Shown piece by piece: positions 50,862 through 58,537 of a DNA stretch of 64,000 bases (within the stretch, counting starts at the first letter, position 1; every line of letters starts with the position of its first letter). Both the position numbers and the translations under genes were made by a program. This DNA is from Chimonanthus salicifolius (lineage: Eukaryota; Streptophyta; Magnoliopsida; Laurales; Calycanthaceae). A model generated the notes under the pieces. It did not search any database. It was given only the letters and a program-made list of their open reading frames with translations, and was not told the DNA's origin. The DNA lies in the NCBI GenBank assembly GCA_013350335.1, contig CM023536.1, forward strand, positions 10,126,207-10,190,206. The letters are read 5' to 3'.

Positions 50862-53800
50862 AGAAAGAAACCTAAAAGAAAATTAACAAAGCTTTAAGAC
50901 ATGCCAATATACTCTTTTTGTAATACCCTGCCCCAAAAAATCTCACATTACTAGTGGCATTGAAAATTCCCTGGTATATAAGTAGTAGCCTTCCTCCTTC
51001 TAGCATAAGGTCTTTTAGGAGCAACAGTGGGTTGGCTCGCCAAAGCAAAGCCGTGCGGGTCCGTGTATAGGCCCAAAGCAAATAATATTGTGCTAGCTGG
51101 ATGGATCATTACAAATGGTATCAGAGCATAGTTCAACTCTCTGCCTGAAGGTGTGAGCTGGGTTCTTATGTTTGCTTCTAGCATGAGGCCTTTTGGGAGC
51201 AACAGTGGGTTGGCTAGCCAATTGAAAGCCGTGCGGGCCGTGTGTGAGGCCCAGAGAGGACAATATCATGCTAGCAGGACGGATCGTTACAAATGGTACA
51301 GAGCATGGTTTAACTCTCTGCCTGATGGTGTGGGCTTGGTTGTTCTGTATGCAGAACCGGGGATGGCTCTGACTTTAAGGGAGATGGATTGTAATATCCC
51401 GCCAAAAAAAAAAAAAGTTCCAATATTGCTAGTTGCATTGGAAATTCCCTGGTATATAAGTGGCAGATTTCCTCCTTCTAGCACAAGGCCTTTTGAGAGC
51501 AACAGTGGGTTGGCTCACCAAAGCAAAGCCGTGCGGGTCTGTGTGTAGGCCCAAAGCGGACAATATTGTGCCAGCGGGACGGGTCATTACAAATGGTATC
51601 AGACCATGGTTCAACTCTCTGCCTGAAGATGTGAGCTTGGTTCTTATGTGTGCTTCTAGCACAAGGCCTTTTGGGAGCAACTGTGGGTTAGCTCGCCAAA
51701 CAAAACCGTGCGGGCAGTGTGTGAGGCTCAAAGCGGACAATATTGTGTTAGCGGAACAAGTCGTTACAATCTACCCCCCTTAAAGTCAGAGCTGTCTCCG
51801 GGAATTGTAATACCCCACCTCAGAGGGGGTCTATAGTGTGGAGCATTGTAATGACCCGACCTGGGGTAACGGGTCAGTTGTAACAGGTAAAATTAATTTA
51901 GAAAATGATTGTAGTTTAAATTGATTTGTTAGTTTAATTTGATAATTTTATTTGGGAAAAACACAATTGAATTTAGGGATTTAATATTAGACCCCGATTT
52001 CACACTTTCTCCCCAATAAAAATTTACAAATTTATCCCCTACGAATTAAATTAAGGGAATGGAAAATAAATTATCAACTTAGATTTTAATTCCCCTAAGT
52101 TAGAATCCCAATTGGAAATATTCAATTAAGAATGTGAAATCAATAAATAAGTTCCAATTTTAAGTGTCTACAATTTAATCGATGATTGACAAAATTAATA
52201 AAAGAGAAATATAGGACAATTTATTAAAATCAATAATTTAAAGGGACCCACCTTCGCTGGTCGAATTTAATTGTCCAAAATCCTTTCACCGTTGGGATTC
52301 CTTGTTCAGATTGGAGTCTTCTTCCTTATTCGTTTGGGACTCAAATCCCTACCTAAATGGAAATTGTCCAAAATCCTTTCACCGATGGGATCCTTGTTCA
52401 GATTGGAGTCTTCTTCCTTGTTCGTTTGGGATTCAAATCCCTACCTAAATGAAAACTGTCCAAAATCCTTTCACCGATGGGATTCCTTTACCAATAGGAC
52501 TCTCCTCCCTTTAAGAGACCTGCGAACCCTTCCCTTCTTTTACCCTACGAACCCTTCCCTTCTTTTACCCTTTTCGAAACAGCAACCAAATCTCAACAGA
52601 ATCGCAGCGGAAACGATTCAAGCAGCAGAGTTCGGGACCACCGTGTGACCAGCTTTTGTCGTCTTTGTTCCCAAATTACAGCAAGTAATAGGTATGTCCC
52701 TCTAATTTCCTCTATGTTTTTCTTCTCCCATGGGTTTCTTCTTCCTCTTCTCTCCTTTGTAAATTTCGAGCCAGCCAACCAGCCAATCCTTGTTGGATGG
52801 TGATGATTTTTTCCCTTCTTCATTCAGCGGTAGGATCAAATAAATTGGTGACTCAGATCTGTCCCCAATTTCTTATCCGTGAACAGTAATCACTCAGCCT
52901 TTCTCTAATAAAAACATCTTAAGTTGGGGACTGATTTCTAACCCCAGATGGGCCAATTAATGGGACTGATTTTCAGCCCCAAAAACATTGATATTAAGGA
53001 CTGTTTGGACCCAGAATTTTGCTCAGAACTGGTTGGTGAAACTTATCCTCTTCCCACCTAAAACCGGATGTTCAAACCAGCCTTGTTATTGTCCAGTTCG
53101 AATCTGAGATAGGAAACCATCTCATACATAGCCTCTTAACCTTGCATTTTTCAACATGCATAGGTGAGGGCAGCACCCATCATCCATGGTTAATAATCCA
53201 CATAATATTAATACTTGGAACCTTTAAATTGTATTCACAGCAAACTTGGGTTCTCAAGGCTAGTTATCTCTTGGAAAGCATTTGGATTCATTGTTGGCAC
53301 TTCACAAACTTTTAGGTGAGGGAAACAATTCACTACATACCTTTGAATATGATTCCTTATATTATTATGTGTTTAGGCAATGAAAAATATTGTATTTTGT
53401 TGTGTGATTGGAATATAATTGTTGGATCTAAAATAGACTGGATGTATGTTAATAATGGTTGTGATCCGGTGTTCACTCACAGTAGTGTAAGCGAGATTTT
53501 GGCTAAACATTCTACTGGCCGTGAGGAGACTCAGTCCGCCGGGATTGTGGAGCCTAACCATTAATATTGTTGAAAGATCCAATGATTTATATTCGTAGAT
53601 TGATGGTGATTTGTATGTTATCGTCTAATTATTAACGTTGATTTGACATGTTTTGAATGTTGGTGCATATAATCCAAATATTATGATGCATGGACTATTG
53701 TTGCGTTTATTTCAAGGTTTATGCATGCTATGGCGAATGAGATGTTTAGTATGATGTTATAACCTGTTTAGATTGAGATACATAATTTCATAGGCATGTT

Positions 53801-55738
53801 ATGAATATTTAAGCATGTTTGTCGGCATTGAGCATAGCATTCTCATATTCATAGCATTGGGTATGAGGGTGCGATCCATGATTGTCACGAAGACCACGAC
53901 GGTGGTAGTGTTGTTAGCCTCACTCTAAGTGGGAAGACCATTATGGTAGATGAGATGTGATATCCGTGACAAATCATGAGGGCTGTTATTTGGTGGTAGG
54001 TTGTATTATCCTCACTTTATGTGGGAAGGCCATTAAAGCGATGTTGTGTTATCCTCGATTCGTCGGGAAGGCCACCAAATATCAGTAGATGTAATAATGG
54101 GTTGGAATATGGCATTGGCATTGAGCATTACATTTTGCAAAGGCATGAGCATGAAACAAATTATTATTCTTGTTTATTTGAAATATCATTGAAGAAGTAG
54201 AGGTATCATATTCTATGTTTGTGTTATTGTTTTCTTCACTGGGCATGGAGTTCATCCCTTACATTGCAGGCAATCCCTTGGACTTGGGTCTGAACGATAT
54301 TCACAATTGAGCTTAGAAGGCGAGGAGTCGATGAAGAATTCGTAGCAACGCTTAGTTAGTGCAGAATTTATTATTTAGGTTAAAAGATGGTTGTTTATTT
54401 GTTTCGAGACTTTGAGAAAGTTATTTATTTGTTTTATTTTTATTTGTGAAAACTTGGATAATAAATTCAAGTATGGATTAATTTTGAGAACGCTTTAATT
54501 TGATTCTTATGGGAATGTGAGTAGGTGATGCGTTTAGAAATCCTTATGTAAGTGATATTTATCCCTTTTCAGCTATTTGGAAGGTTGAATGAGATGTTAG
54601 GTCTTCGAACAGGTTGTGGTCTTGAGGAATTGTAGTGGCTTGTAATTGTAGTTATGTTTGTTTGAATTTAGCCACAGATTTTGAAAGTAAGACCCGTTTA
54701 AGGCAGCAGGTGATTTAAATTTGTACAGTCAGATCACGCTCGTCCAGGTGTTGGAAGGTGGGGCGTGACAAGCATGCCTATGGAGAAAAAGTCTCACATT
54801 GCTAGTTGCGTTGGAAATTCCTATGGTGAAAATTCATTGGGTTAGATTAATGGGCATTTAAAATTAAATTCGTGTCAAATTGGGTACAGTGCAATTCACA
54901 AGTTTTAAGTGGGTTTGAGGGGAGAATAGGATCTATTAGGTCTATTGTGGGCCCCACAAATCAAAGTTTGCATGGAAGTCTCATGAGAACTGTTATGAGA
55001 GAAAATATGTATGCATGTATGTATGTGTGTGTGTATATATATGTATATATATAGGTCCACCCACACAACATTACGGGTGGCCCAGTGGGGCCCACATGGA
55101 TAAGGGCTAGTGGGTAAGATGGGGTCCATTTGAAAGATATTTTCCAAATGATGCTACACATAAAAAATCAAGTCCATTGGATTTTAAAAGCCATGATTTT
55201 AAAGGTCCCAAAACCAACGGAAAAAACAGGGAAGTTTGAATGGATTTCAATGCAATGGTTAGATCCCCTCATAATGTGTTCAAATTAGATAGGAATCTAA
55301 TTCACGGGGTAGAATAGGGTGTGGGGTGTGAGTGGGGCCACCTAGGCCCCATATAGGCTTTGTCGGCCGTGGGAACTTGGGCATATATATAGGATCACCC
55401 ACAAATGAGTTTGCATGTTGTAGAGCCCTTAATAGATAAAATGGATCCATTCCCTTCCCCCGGCAACACCCTCACACCCACATACCTCTATGAATTGCAC
55501 TCATACCGAATTTAACACCAATTTCGCTTTTAAAACTCATTGATCTAACCCGATGAATTTCCATCATTAGATAAATCTGAAATTCTGAGGGTCTTAAAAA
55601 ACATGTCTTCTTTTATCTAATCAAAATCAAAGTTTATAGGGGAATCATATACAAGCCAAGACCTTTTAAACTACGCCACATATGTGGGCCCATCGGGCAG
55701 TTGAACCAAACATTGGTGCAAATTCGTTTGCTAGTGAT

Positions 55739-55832
<94 letters not shown>

Positions 55833-56420
55833 TTTTTGTTTTCATTCCAATCTTTCTAATTTGTAAGTCCACACATATTATAAGAATTATATCAATATTA
55901 AATCATGATATACTAATTTAACCAATAATTCAATAGCCAACTTCATAAAATTGAATAGCTTCTTTATAGTGCAACTATGCATGTATAACTTGAAATGAGA
56001 AATCATCGTTTTGACAAAAGAAATAACATCAGAAGCAATAAGTAATTGTAACTTCTTCCTTTTATTCTTCTTCTCCTTATTTTTCTTCTTTTTTAAGCTT
56101 CAATACACTAATAAGAAATATTTAGGATTAGGGGGGAGGAAACTACATTGGCATAATAACCATAACTACCTCATAAAGTATAGAATGTCTACAGGGAAGA
56201 CAACAAACATATGTAGCACAAAACATACTAATGATATTAAATACTCCATTACTAACTAAATACACATTAAAAAGTGAAGATAAAAAACTAAACAAGGCAA
56301 AAGTTCTAAGAGCTCTTAACCTCAGAAACCCATTGTCCGAGTATCAATGCAATTTTCCGATGGATAATGCGCATATTTGGATGGTCATTTGATAGTTCAA
56401 AGGACAAAGCACCATCAAAC
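18579..56420 (-). CDS. IPO11: Importin-11-like nuclear transport receptor (3' 13 coding exons)
   Basis: Importin-beta family (HEAT/ARM repeat) receptor that carries proteins through nuclear pores under Ran-GTP control. Exons joined from the minus strand: 56420-56321, 49285-49211, 49100-48966, 41277-41185, 32657-32475, 32382-32278, 27622-27464, 23534-23490, 23382-23161, 19541-19435, 19344-19288, 19144-19066 and 18752-18579. They give 1,534 bp, the last 510 residues plus the stop. Every junction has GT..AG, and phases match. Diagnostic blocks include [59 protein letters not shown] and [17 protein letters not shown], which I recall as conserved in plant importin-11-like proteins. No stop or frameshift appears in any exon. 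Plant relatives are about 1,000 residues, so roughly half is upstream of this window. Introns total more than 36 kb and are filled with transposons. Confidence 0.93.
19066..19144 (-). CDS. IPO11: Importin-11-like, exon 12 of the visible 13
   Basis: 79 bp, entry phase 2 (completes a Ser codon), exit phase 0. Low-complexity Ser/Asn linker ending SSKELRKRQ, where plant homologues also have a KELRK block. The donor is GTATAG. Confidence 0.88.
19288..19344 (-). CDS. IPO11: Importin-11-like, exon 11 of the visible 13
   Basis: 57 bp, phases 2 to 2. Codes [18 protein letters not shown]. The acceptor is TTGTTCAG, the donor GTGACA. Confidence 0.9.
19435..19541 (-). CDS. IPO11: Importin-11-like, exon 10 of the visible 13
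   Basis: 107 bp, phase 0 in, phase 2 out. Codes [18 protein letters not shown] and then [16 protein letters not shown]. The donor is GTATTG. Confidence 0.93.
19542..23160 (-). other. Importin intron, 3.6 kb
   Basis: AT-rich with T-runs (20310-20340). No mobile element with clear ends was recognised. The CT-rich segment 22380-22690 has open frames on the plus strand, but no motif and no similarity that I know. Confidence 0.75.
23161..23382 (-). CDS. IPO11: Importin-11-like, exon 9 of the visible 13
   Basis: 222 bp, phase 0 at both ends, 74 residues from [12 protein letters not shown] to LTDLWLEK. The acceptor is TTCTTATAG, the donor GTATAA. Contains [15 protein letters not shown]. Confidence 0.95.
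23490..23534 (-). CDS. IPO11: Importin-11-like, exon 8 of the visible 13 (45-bp micro-exon)
   Basis: 15 codons, [15 protein letters not shown], phase 0 at both ends. The acceptor is GTATATGCAG, the donor GTATTC. Confidence 0.92.
23885..24068 (+). mobile_element. Possible SINE with RTE-type (GATG)n tail
   Basis: A B-box-like GTGGTTCAAGTCCC at about 23940 is followed some 115 bp later by TGACTTAGATGATGATGATGATT, the short GATG-repeat end typical of RTE-mobilised elements. No target duplication was established. Confidence 0.3.
24283..26370 (+). mobile_element. Ty1/copia fragment (integrase to RT), interrupted by a TRIM solo LTR
   Basis: Order: gag-pre-integrase [19 protein letters not shown] with a CESCQLG finger end (24310-24420); integrase with HSDVW (24480) and FGCVCFVHN (about 24970-25010); then, after the solo LTR at 25202-25443, the pre-RT linker and RT parts ([42 protein letters not shown]). 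The active site near 26215 reads YVADIVL instead of YVDD. Many stops and frameshifts; RNase H and LTRs were not found. It closely resembles the copia copies at 42551 and 57013. Confidence 0.85.
25202..25443 (+). mobile_element. TRIM solo LTR inside copia
   Basis: 242 bp, TGTAATACCCC to GGTCATTACA, flanked by a perfect 5-bp duplication ATTCT (25197-25201 and 25444-25448). It contains the family blocks CTTCTAGCAAAAGGCCTTTTGGGAGCAACA, in pieces, and GTGGACAATATTGTGC, seen also at 50919-51768. Confidence 0.93.
26540..26700 (+). mobile_element. RTE-type LINE fragment
   Basis: Frame [20 protein letters not shown], then [15 protein letters not shown], resembles the segment after the RT of plant RTE elements (MRWMSG-xT--DRIRN--IR--L-VAPI--KMRE). 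Isolated and broken. Confidence 0.6.
26701..27463 (-). other. Importin intron remainder
   Basis: No gene or element recognised beyond the RTE piece just upstream. Confidence 0.5.
27464..27622 (-). CDS. IPO11: Importin-11-like, exon 7 of the visible 13
   Basis: 159 bp, 53 residues, phase 0 at both ends. Contains [16 protein letters not shown] and [13 protein letters not shown]. The acceptor is AACTCGCAG, the donor GTAATT. Confidence 0.95.
28330..28640 (+). mobile_element. RTE-type LINE 3' fragment
   Basis: Degenerate frame with a GSGHIW-like block and, at about 28546-28635, [13 protein letters not shown]...[12 protein letters not shown], which matches the ADxxEWRRR...WDKALMMM tail of plant RTE elements. 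Stops and frameshifts are present. (ATTCC)-rich triplication at 28590-28610. Confidence 0.6.
29000..30975. repeat. Internally repeated intron segment
   Basis: Block A at about 29000-29250 recurs at 30680-30870 (CTTGCCTTCTC..GGCTTGTT...GTAGAAAGCA...TTTGCTGACTA...ATCAAATGCC). Block B (...GAAGGCAACC...AAAGGTGT..GAATTGTGCTAATTACT...) occurs at about 29865-30040, 30195-30370 and 30850-30975. The spacing of the first two is about 330 bp. The solo LTR at 29384-29659 lies between. No known family recognised. Confidence 0.65.
29384..29659 (-). mobile_element. Copia solo LTR
   Basis: 276 bp on the minus strand, TGTTGTGGGACC to TTATTCTACA, flanked by a perfect duplication CCTAT (29379-29383 and 29660-29664). 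It matches the LTRs at 42551-42786 and 60790-61056 in both ends and in the ...CATTCAATACAAT region. Confidence 0.94.
31185..31510 (+). mobile_element. RTE-type LINE reverse transcriptase fragment
   Basis: The frame begins NLEKAYTMV, equivalent to DLEKAYDRVPR, and continues to a [10 protein letters not shown] segment (usual FADDIVLIDET, with the two catalytic Asp reduced to one) and NNKLQLWR. Several stops; non-functional. Confidence 0.65.
31680..32245 (+). mobile_element. LINE fragment with RT-associated zinc finger
   Basis: The frame [18 protein letters not shown] (about 31730-31785) is the zf-RVT motif CxxC...HLxxxC of plant L1 LINEs. The 3' end is near a T/A-rich tail with (AAT)n at 32228-32250. 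A (CT)n run at 31651-31673 lies just upstream. Confidence 0.7.
32278..32382 (-). CDS. IPO11: Importin-11-like, exon 6 of the visible 13
   Basis: 105 bp, 35 residues from [10 protein letters not shown] to ERSFDHLQ, phase 0. I chose the acceptor CTGACATGCAG because it restores the family's EDSxxLWxxTLSxAP junction. A longer open frame continues upstream to 32427, so an alternative acceptor (TGTGAGCAG) is possible but would change the reading frame. Confidence 0.92.
32475..32657 (-). CDS. IPO11: Importin-11-like, exon 5 of the visible 13
   Basis: 183 bp, 61 residues, phase 0. Contains [30 protein letters not shown] and LNLLEDSVL. The acceptor is TTGTCCAG, the donor GTAAGC. Confidence 0.96.
33340..33960 (+). 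mobile_element. LINE RNase H fragment with SINE inside
   Basis: The frame SNEAKLFSI (about 33350-33380) continues, after the SINE at 33391-33494, with [25 protein letters not shown], a WKSI...VREI block and [10 protein letters not shown] (to 33718). This is the plant L1 RNase H ending ANxVADxLAK. The 3' UTR-like tail ends near 33960. Confidence 0.8.
33391..33494 (+). mobile_element. Au-like SINE copy 4, inserted in LINE RNase H
   Basis: It has a GCTTGAACCC B-box and the conserved 3' block GGATTAGTCGGGTGAGACACC with a TGGTCATTAAAAAAAAA tail. It splits one RNase H frame into two pieces with similar flanks (ATTAGCAGAGAAAG versus ATTAGGAAAG). Confidence 0.75.
34080..34873 (+). mobile_element. 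LINE fragment (zinc finger and RNase H), continues at 38090
   Basis: [20 protein letters not shown] followed by an [15 protein letters not shown] segment is the zf-RVT region (34340-34460). KFNMDGL (34555-34575) starts RNase H and AINQAVKLW...NAIAWV continues it. The frame is interrupted by the solo LTR at 34874-38089; after it, [10 protein letters not shown] (38095-38124) completes the RNase H end. Confidence 0.78.
34874..38089. mobile_element. Solo LTR, 3.2 kb, with palindrome array
   Basis: It starts TGTAAGGACCTGG, ends GGGGCGTTACA, and is flanked by a perfect ACTAA duplication (34869-34873 and 38090-38094). Removing it rejoins the LINE RNase H reading frame. No protein domain, primer site or second LTR is present. 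The length and the TGTAA/TTACA ends suggest a Ty3/gypsy element. It contains a purine-rich tract (35325-35430) and the hairpin array at 35003-36660. The open frame at 35232-35693 is low-complexity Lys/Arg/Glu and not a gene. Confidence 0.93.
35003..36660. repeat. Array of ~17 diverged 28-bp near-palindromes
   Basis: The core unit is like CGACACATCGA-n-TCGATGTGTCGG. Copies begin at about 35003, 35051, 35118, 35166, 35822, 35904, 35998, 36089, 36131, 36211, 36281, 36359, 36401, 36475, 36516, 36592 and 36632. The arms vary between ATACAT, ACACAT and ACATAT, but arm changes often keep pairing. Spacing is 40-110 bp within two clusters, separated by the purine tract. A GGCCTGGGTATGA-like or GGCCTGAGT-like block follows several copies. 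Confidence 0.85.
38270..40862 (-). mobile_element. 5'-truncated L1-type LINE (RT, zinc finger, RNase H)
   Basis: Minus-strand order: RT from 40862 ([32 protein letters not shown], a [11 protein letters not shown] block, then [11 protein letters not shown] and [15 protein letters not shown] at about 40230-40110); zf-RVT at about 39400-39200 ([18 protein letters not shown]); RNase H at about 38800-38470 (ending with a broken ANG-CR segment). It begins abruptly within RT, the usual result of incomplete target-primed reverse transcription. Stops and frameshifts are present. Confidence 0.85.
41185..41277 (-). CDS. IPO11: Importin-11-like, exon 4 of the visible 13
   Basis: 93 bp, 31 residues [13 protein letters not shown]...LVDFFQK, phase 0. 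The acceptor is CCTATCAG, the donor GTAGTA. It is an isolated exon between two LINEs. Confidence 0.93.
41600..42550 (+). mobile_element. L1-type LINE RT fragment, part 1 (split by copia)
   Basis: RT palm: [15 protein letters not shown], then [19 protein letters not shown] (41787-41843) and [12 protein letters not shown] (41928-41960), then LRINLGKS, and a [20 protein letters not shown] block (42383-42445). It runs into the copia 5' LTR at 42551 and resumes at 46577. Confidence 0.82.
42551..42786 (+). repeat. 5' LTR of copia element 1
   Basis: 236 bp, TGTTGTGGGACCCAC to TTATTCTACA, followed by the primer-binding site. Confidence 0.9.
42551..46576 (+). mobile_element. Ty1/copia element 1: 5' LTR to remnant 3' LTR, RT deleted
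   Basis: 5' LTR 42551-42786; primer site 42787-42799, TGATATCAGAGT, one change from the tRNA-Met form in its first ten bases. Gag begins about 43590. A zinc-knuckle remnant at 44440-44480 reads [14 protein letters not shown], with Asn where the His ligand is expected. Protease at 44692: [15 protein letters not shown] changed to DSSA. Pre-integrase [14 protein letters not shown] (45073-45114); integrase FIDDYS (duplicated in tandem), TPQQNGVAE and FGCVCFVHN. At about 45970 the frame jumps from LGYSRD to the RNase H part ([17 protein letters not shown]), so the whole RT is gone. RNase H ends at about 46535, and only 28 bp of the 3' LTR remain (46549-46576). Confidence 0.9.
46577..47844 (+). mobile_element. 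L1-type LINE, part 2 (zinc finger, RNase H)
   Basis: Continues 41600-42550 after the copia insertion: [20 protein letters not shown], then [13 protein letters not shown] (46660-46770); zf-[21 protein letters not shown] and [10 protein letters not shown] (47062-47215); RNase [12 protein letters not shown]...[10 protein letters not shown] and [15 protein letters not shown] (47605-47842). Several stops. Confidence 0.8.
47845..48010 (-). mobile_element. LINE RT fragment, opposite orientation
   Basis: On the minus strand [19 protein letters not shown] is an RT active-site segment of an L1-type LINE. It abuts the plus-strand RNase H at 47844, so two LINE pieces meet head to head here. Confidence 0.7.
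48011..48965 (-). other. Importin intron, unique part
   Basis: No gene or repeat family recognised. Confidence 0.55.
48966..49100 (-). CDS. IPO11: Importin-11-like, exon 3 of the visible 13
   Basis: 135 bp, 45 residues from [16 protein letters not shown] to EEVQEFDSK, phase 0. The acceptor is TTATGTCAG, the donor GTTAGT. Confidence 0.95.
49211..49285 (-). CDS. IPO11: Importin-11-like, exon 2 of the visible 13
   Basis: 75 bp, 25 residues [12 protein letters not shown]...KDLAVR, phase 0. The intron to the next exon is 110 bp. Confidence 0.94.
50280..50800 (+). mobile_element. LINE RNase H fragment
   Basis: Degenerate frame at about 50455-50720: [13 protein letters not shown], then [31 protein letters not shown] and PPWKPIA. 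This is the plant L1 RNase H order. Broken by stops. Confidence 0.7.
50817..50862. repeat. (TA)n(TG)n microsatellite
   Basis: About 13 TA units followed by about 10 TG units. Confidence 0.95.
50919..51830 (+). mobile_element. Rearranged tandem TRIM array
   Basis: Four LTR pieces of one TRIM family in the same orientation: full LTR 50919-51113, LTR 3' part 51176-51291, full LTR 51390-51591 and LTR 3' part 51653-51768. Primer sites TGGTATCAGAGC or variants follow three of them (51116-51127, about 51295, 51594-51605). A polypurine end GACTTTAAGGGAGATGGA (51371-51389) precedes the third. The arrangement repeats with a period of about 470 bp. At 51772-51803 the same internal/polypurine segment appears inverted (CCCCCTTAAAGTCAGAGC), followed by another LTR start at 51812. 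That LTR is split by the solo LTR at 51847-54770 and resumes at 54776. Confidence 0.85.
51847..54770. mobile_element. Solo LTR, 2.9 kb, nested in TRIM LTR
   Basis: It starts TGTAATGACCCGACCTGG, ends GTGGGGCGTGACA, and has perfect AGCAT target duplications (51842-51846 and 54771-54775). Size and ends suggest Ty3/gypsy. It contains a tandem repeat (52271, 52364, 52456; period 92-93 bp) in a 5' UTR-like region and no protein domain. The flanks on both sides are TRIM LTR sequence (left TGTAATACCCC, right AGTCTCACATTGCTAGTTGCG), so it inserted into that TRIM. Confidence 0.92.
52271..52510. repeat. Tandem repeat in solo LTR, 92-93 bp period
   Basis: TGTCCAAAATCCTTTCACCG begins near 52272, 52365 and 52457. 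Each is followed by TGGGAT.CCTTG and, in two copies, TTCAGATTGGAGTCTTCTTCCTT. Confidence 0.9.
54830..55580. repeat. Imperfect foldback structure, ~750 bp
   Basis: The left arm (about 54834-54930: ATTCATTGGGTTAGAT, then GTGCAATTCA) pairs with the right arm (about 55575-55470: ATTCATCGGGTTAGAT, then GTGCAATTCA read on the minus strand). Inner parts also match loosely (TATATATAGG...CACCCAC and its reverse). It may be a non-autonomous foldback DNA element; no clean target duplication was seen. Confidence 0.6.
55738..55826. repeat. (TA)n and (GA)n microsatellites
   Basis: About 14 TA units, a short AAAGAAACA spacer, then about 25 GA units to 55826. The Leu/Ser-rich frame on the minus strand is a by-product. 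Confidence 0.95.
56321..56420 (-). CDS. IPO11: Importin-11-like, first visible exon
   Basis: 100 bp; one base completes a codon from an upstream exon, then 33 codons [16 protein letters not shown]...WVSE. The acceptor is TTTTGGTTAG, the donor GTTAAG. The preceding exon, which should end near a conserved Asp-Trp, is not in the next 7.5 kb, so that intron continues past the window. Confidence 0.92.
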
Positions 56421-57012
56421 CTAACCAAAAAATAGGAAGAGAAAATGTTAAAATTCATGGATAAATATGCTTTTACTATTCTTATTAAAGGCTATCAACT
56501 AGCTCTAATATCATTAGTGGGATGGAGATTGATCCCATATCTAGAGTAGATAAACAATATAAAAAACCTATTTAATGGGCCGAGAATGAGATATCATTCA
56601 AAACACAGCCCCAAACAACATCAATAGATTAAGTATCTCATAACAATTACAGTTATTAAAAGAGAAATTTTATACAATAGAAGCAATGTTCATATACAAA
56701 AGTGTTTTTTAGTCATTTCCCATGCAATGCTAATGAAATGAATAAGAAATTTAGATTAAAGGAATCTTGTAGTTGCTTTGTGTTATTTCTGCCCTAAATC
56801 CCTAGGCTTTAATGAACTGACACCAATTACTCAACTAGTGATCATTGTATAGACATACTTGGATGTCATACACAATTCTACCACTACTGGTTCCCAATCT
56901 CTTTACTATTGAAACCAAATCAAAGAGAAGCTGTGAGCCACCTGAAGATCCATTTAATAAAGGTAGAGATAACCAGAACCTTGCCATAGGAAGGGATAGT
57001 TGCCCTTAATGC
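56421..57012 (-). other. Importin intron, unique part
   Basis: No gene accepted. A short minus-strand open frame (57000-56869) ends in a GTATGT donor-like site but does not match the importin family in the needed phase. Confidence 0.5.
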
Positions 57013-58537
57013 CCTTGTCACATTTATTGATGATTATTCTCACATGACTTGGACATATTTGATGAAACACAAATCAGAGGTCTTTGATCACTTCCGTACT
57101 TTTTACCAGTGGGTTGACACTCAATTTGGGTGTAAAATTCATGATTTACGGAGTGATGATTGGGGAGAATATTTGTCACACTCCTTTCTTATTTTTTTAC
57201 AAGAGCATAGTATAGACTCCCAACTCTCTTGTCTTTCTACACCTCAACAAAATGGTGTAGCGGAACGAAAGAACTGTCACCTTCTTGAGGTGACTACTTC
57301 TGTTCTTTTTGCCATGCATGTCTCACAGTCATATTGACCCGAAGCTGTGTTAATTGCTCGTTATCTTATCAACAAAATGACATCTCGCATTTTACAAAAC
57401 CAGTCTCCAATCATTCCTGGATTTTCAATTCCGGTACTACTGACCATATGGCTGGTATGTCCACCATCTTCTCTTCTCTTTCCCATTGTTTCATGTGGTA
57501 AGTTAAATTAGTCAATGGTTCCTATACTGATATTGTTGGGAAAGGGACTATTCCTGTTACTCCTAATTTGGATCTTTCCTCTGCCTTGCATGTTCCCAAT
57601 TTATCCCGTAACTTATTGTCTATTAGTGCCTTGACTAAACATATGAATTGCTCAGTCACTTTCTTTCCTTCTCACTGTGTTTTCTAGCATCTGACCACGA
57701 AGCAAGCGTTGGTGGTAGTCGTGAAGCAGGTGGCCTCTACCTTCTCGACTATCACCATGGCAACTCCAAAGCATGTTCTACTTCTTCCTCTTCTGATGTG
57801 TGGTTGCATTGTCGTCTGGGACATCCTGCAGACTATGTTCTGAAACAGCTTGTTTCTAGTTTATCTTTTAGTCATTTTGAGTATGAACATTTCCAATATG
57901 ACAAGCATAGTAGATCTCATTTTCCTCCATCTATCAATAAAAATTCATGTACTTTATTTTCGCTTATGCATTATGATGTTTGGTACTCTCCTACTGTATC
58001 AACGCCAATAGTCTCGACTGCCACCTGCCGCTGACTCCACTTACTCATCTACCAGTGGTCTAGATCCACCCATATTTGATCAGTCTGATTTCCCTATTGC
58101 CCTTCGCAAAGGTAAGCGTGTTTGTACCAGTCATCCACTTGATAAATTTGTATCATACCATATTATTTCACCCTCCTATCACAGCTGTCTCACAACCTTG
58201 GGCAGCATTAAGATTCCAAAGAGAGTTGACACGGCCTTGAAACATATCTCCTGAAATTAGCTGCACTTGAGAAGAACAACACTGGGAACTTGGTTCCTTT
58301 GCCACCTGGAAAGACTCTTGTTGGGTGCAAGTGGGTCTTTGCTTTGAAGCATAATCCCGATGCCTCCATCGCCAGATATAAGGCTCGCCTATTTGCCAAA
58401 GGCTTCACGCAGGTATATGGTGTGGTCTACCAAGACACCTTCTCACCAGTAGCCAAGAATACATAAGTTCAGATAGTACTCTCCCTTGCCACGACTTATG
58501 CCTGGCCACTTCACCAGTTAGATGTGAAGAATGTTTT

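Noticed and set aside
55666..55872. Leu/Ser-rich open frame
   Set aside because: Direct translation of the (GA)n and (TA)n microsatellites.
56869..57000. Minus-strand exon-like frame with a GTATGT donor
   Set aside because: Its phase does not fit the next importin exon and the protein does not resemble the family; probably chance.
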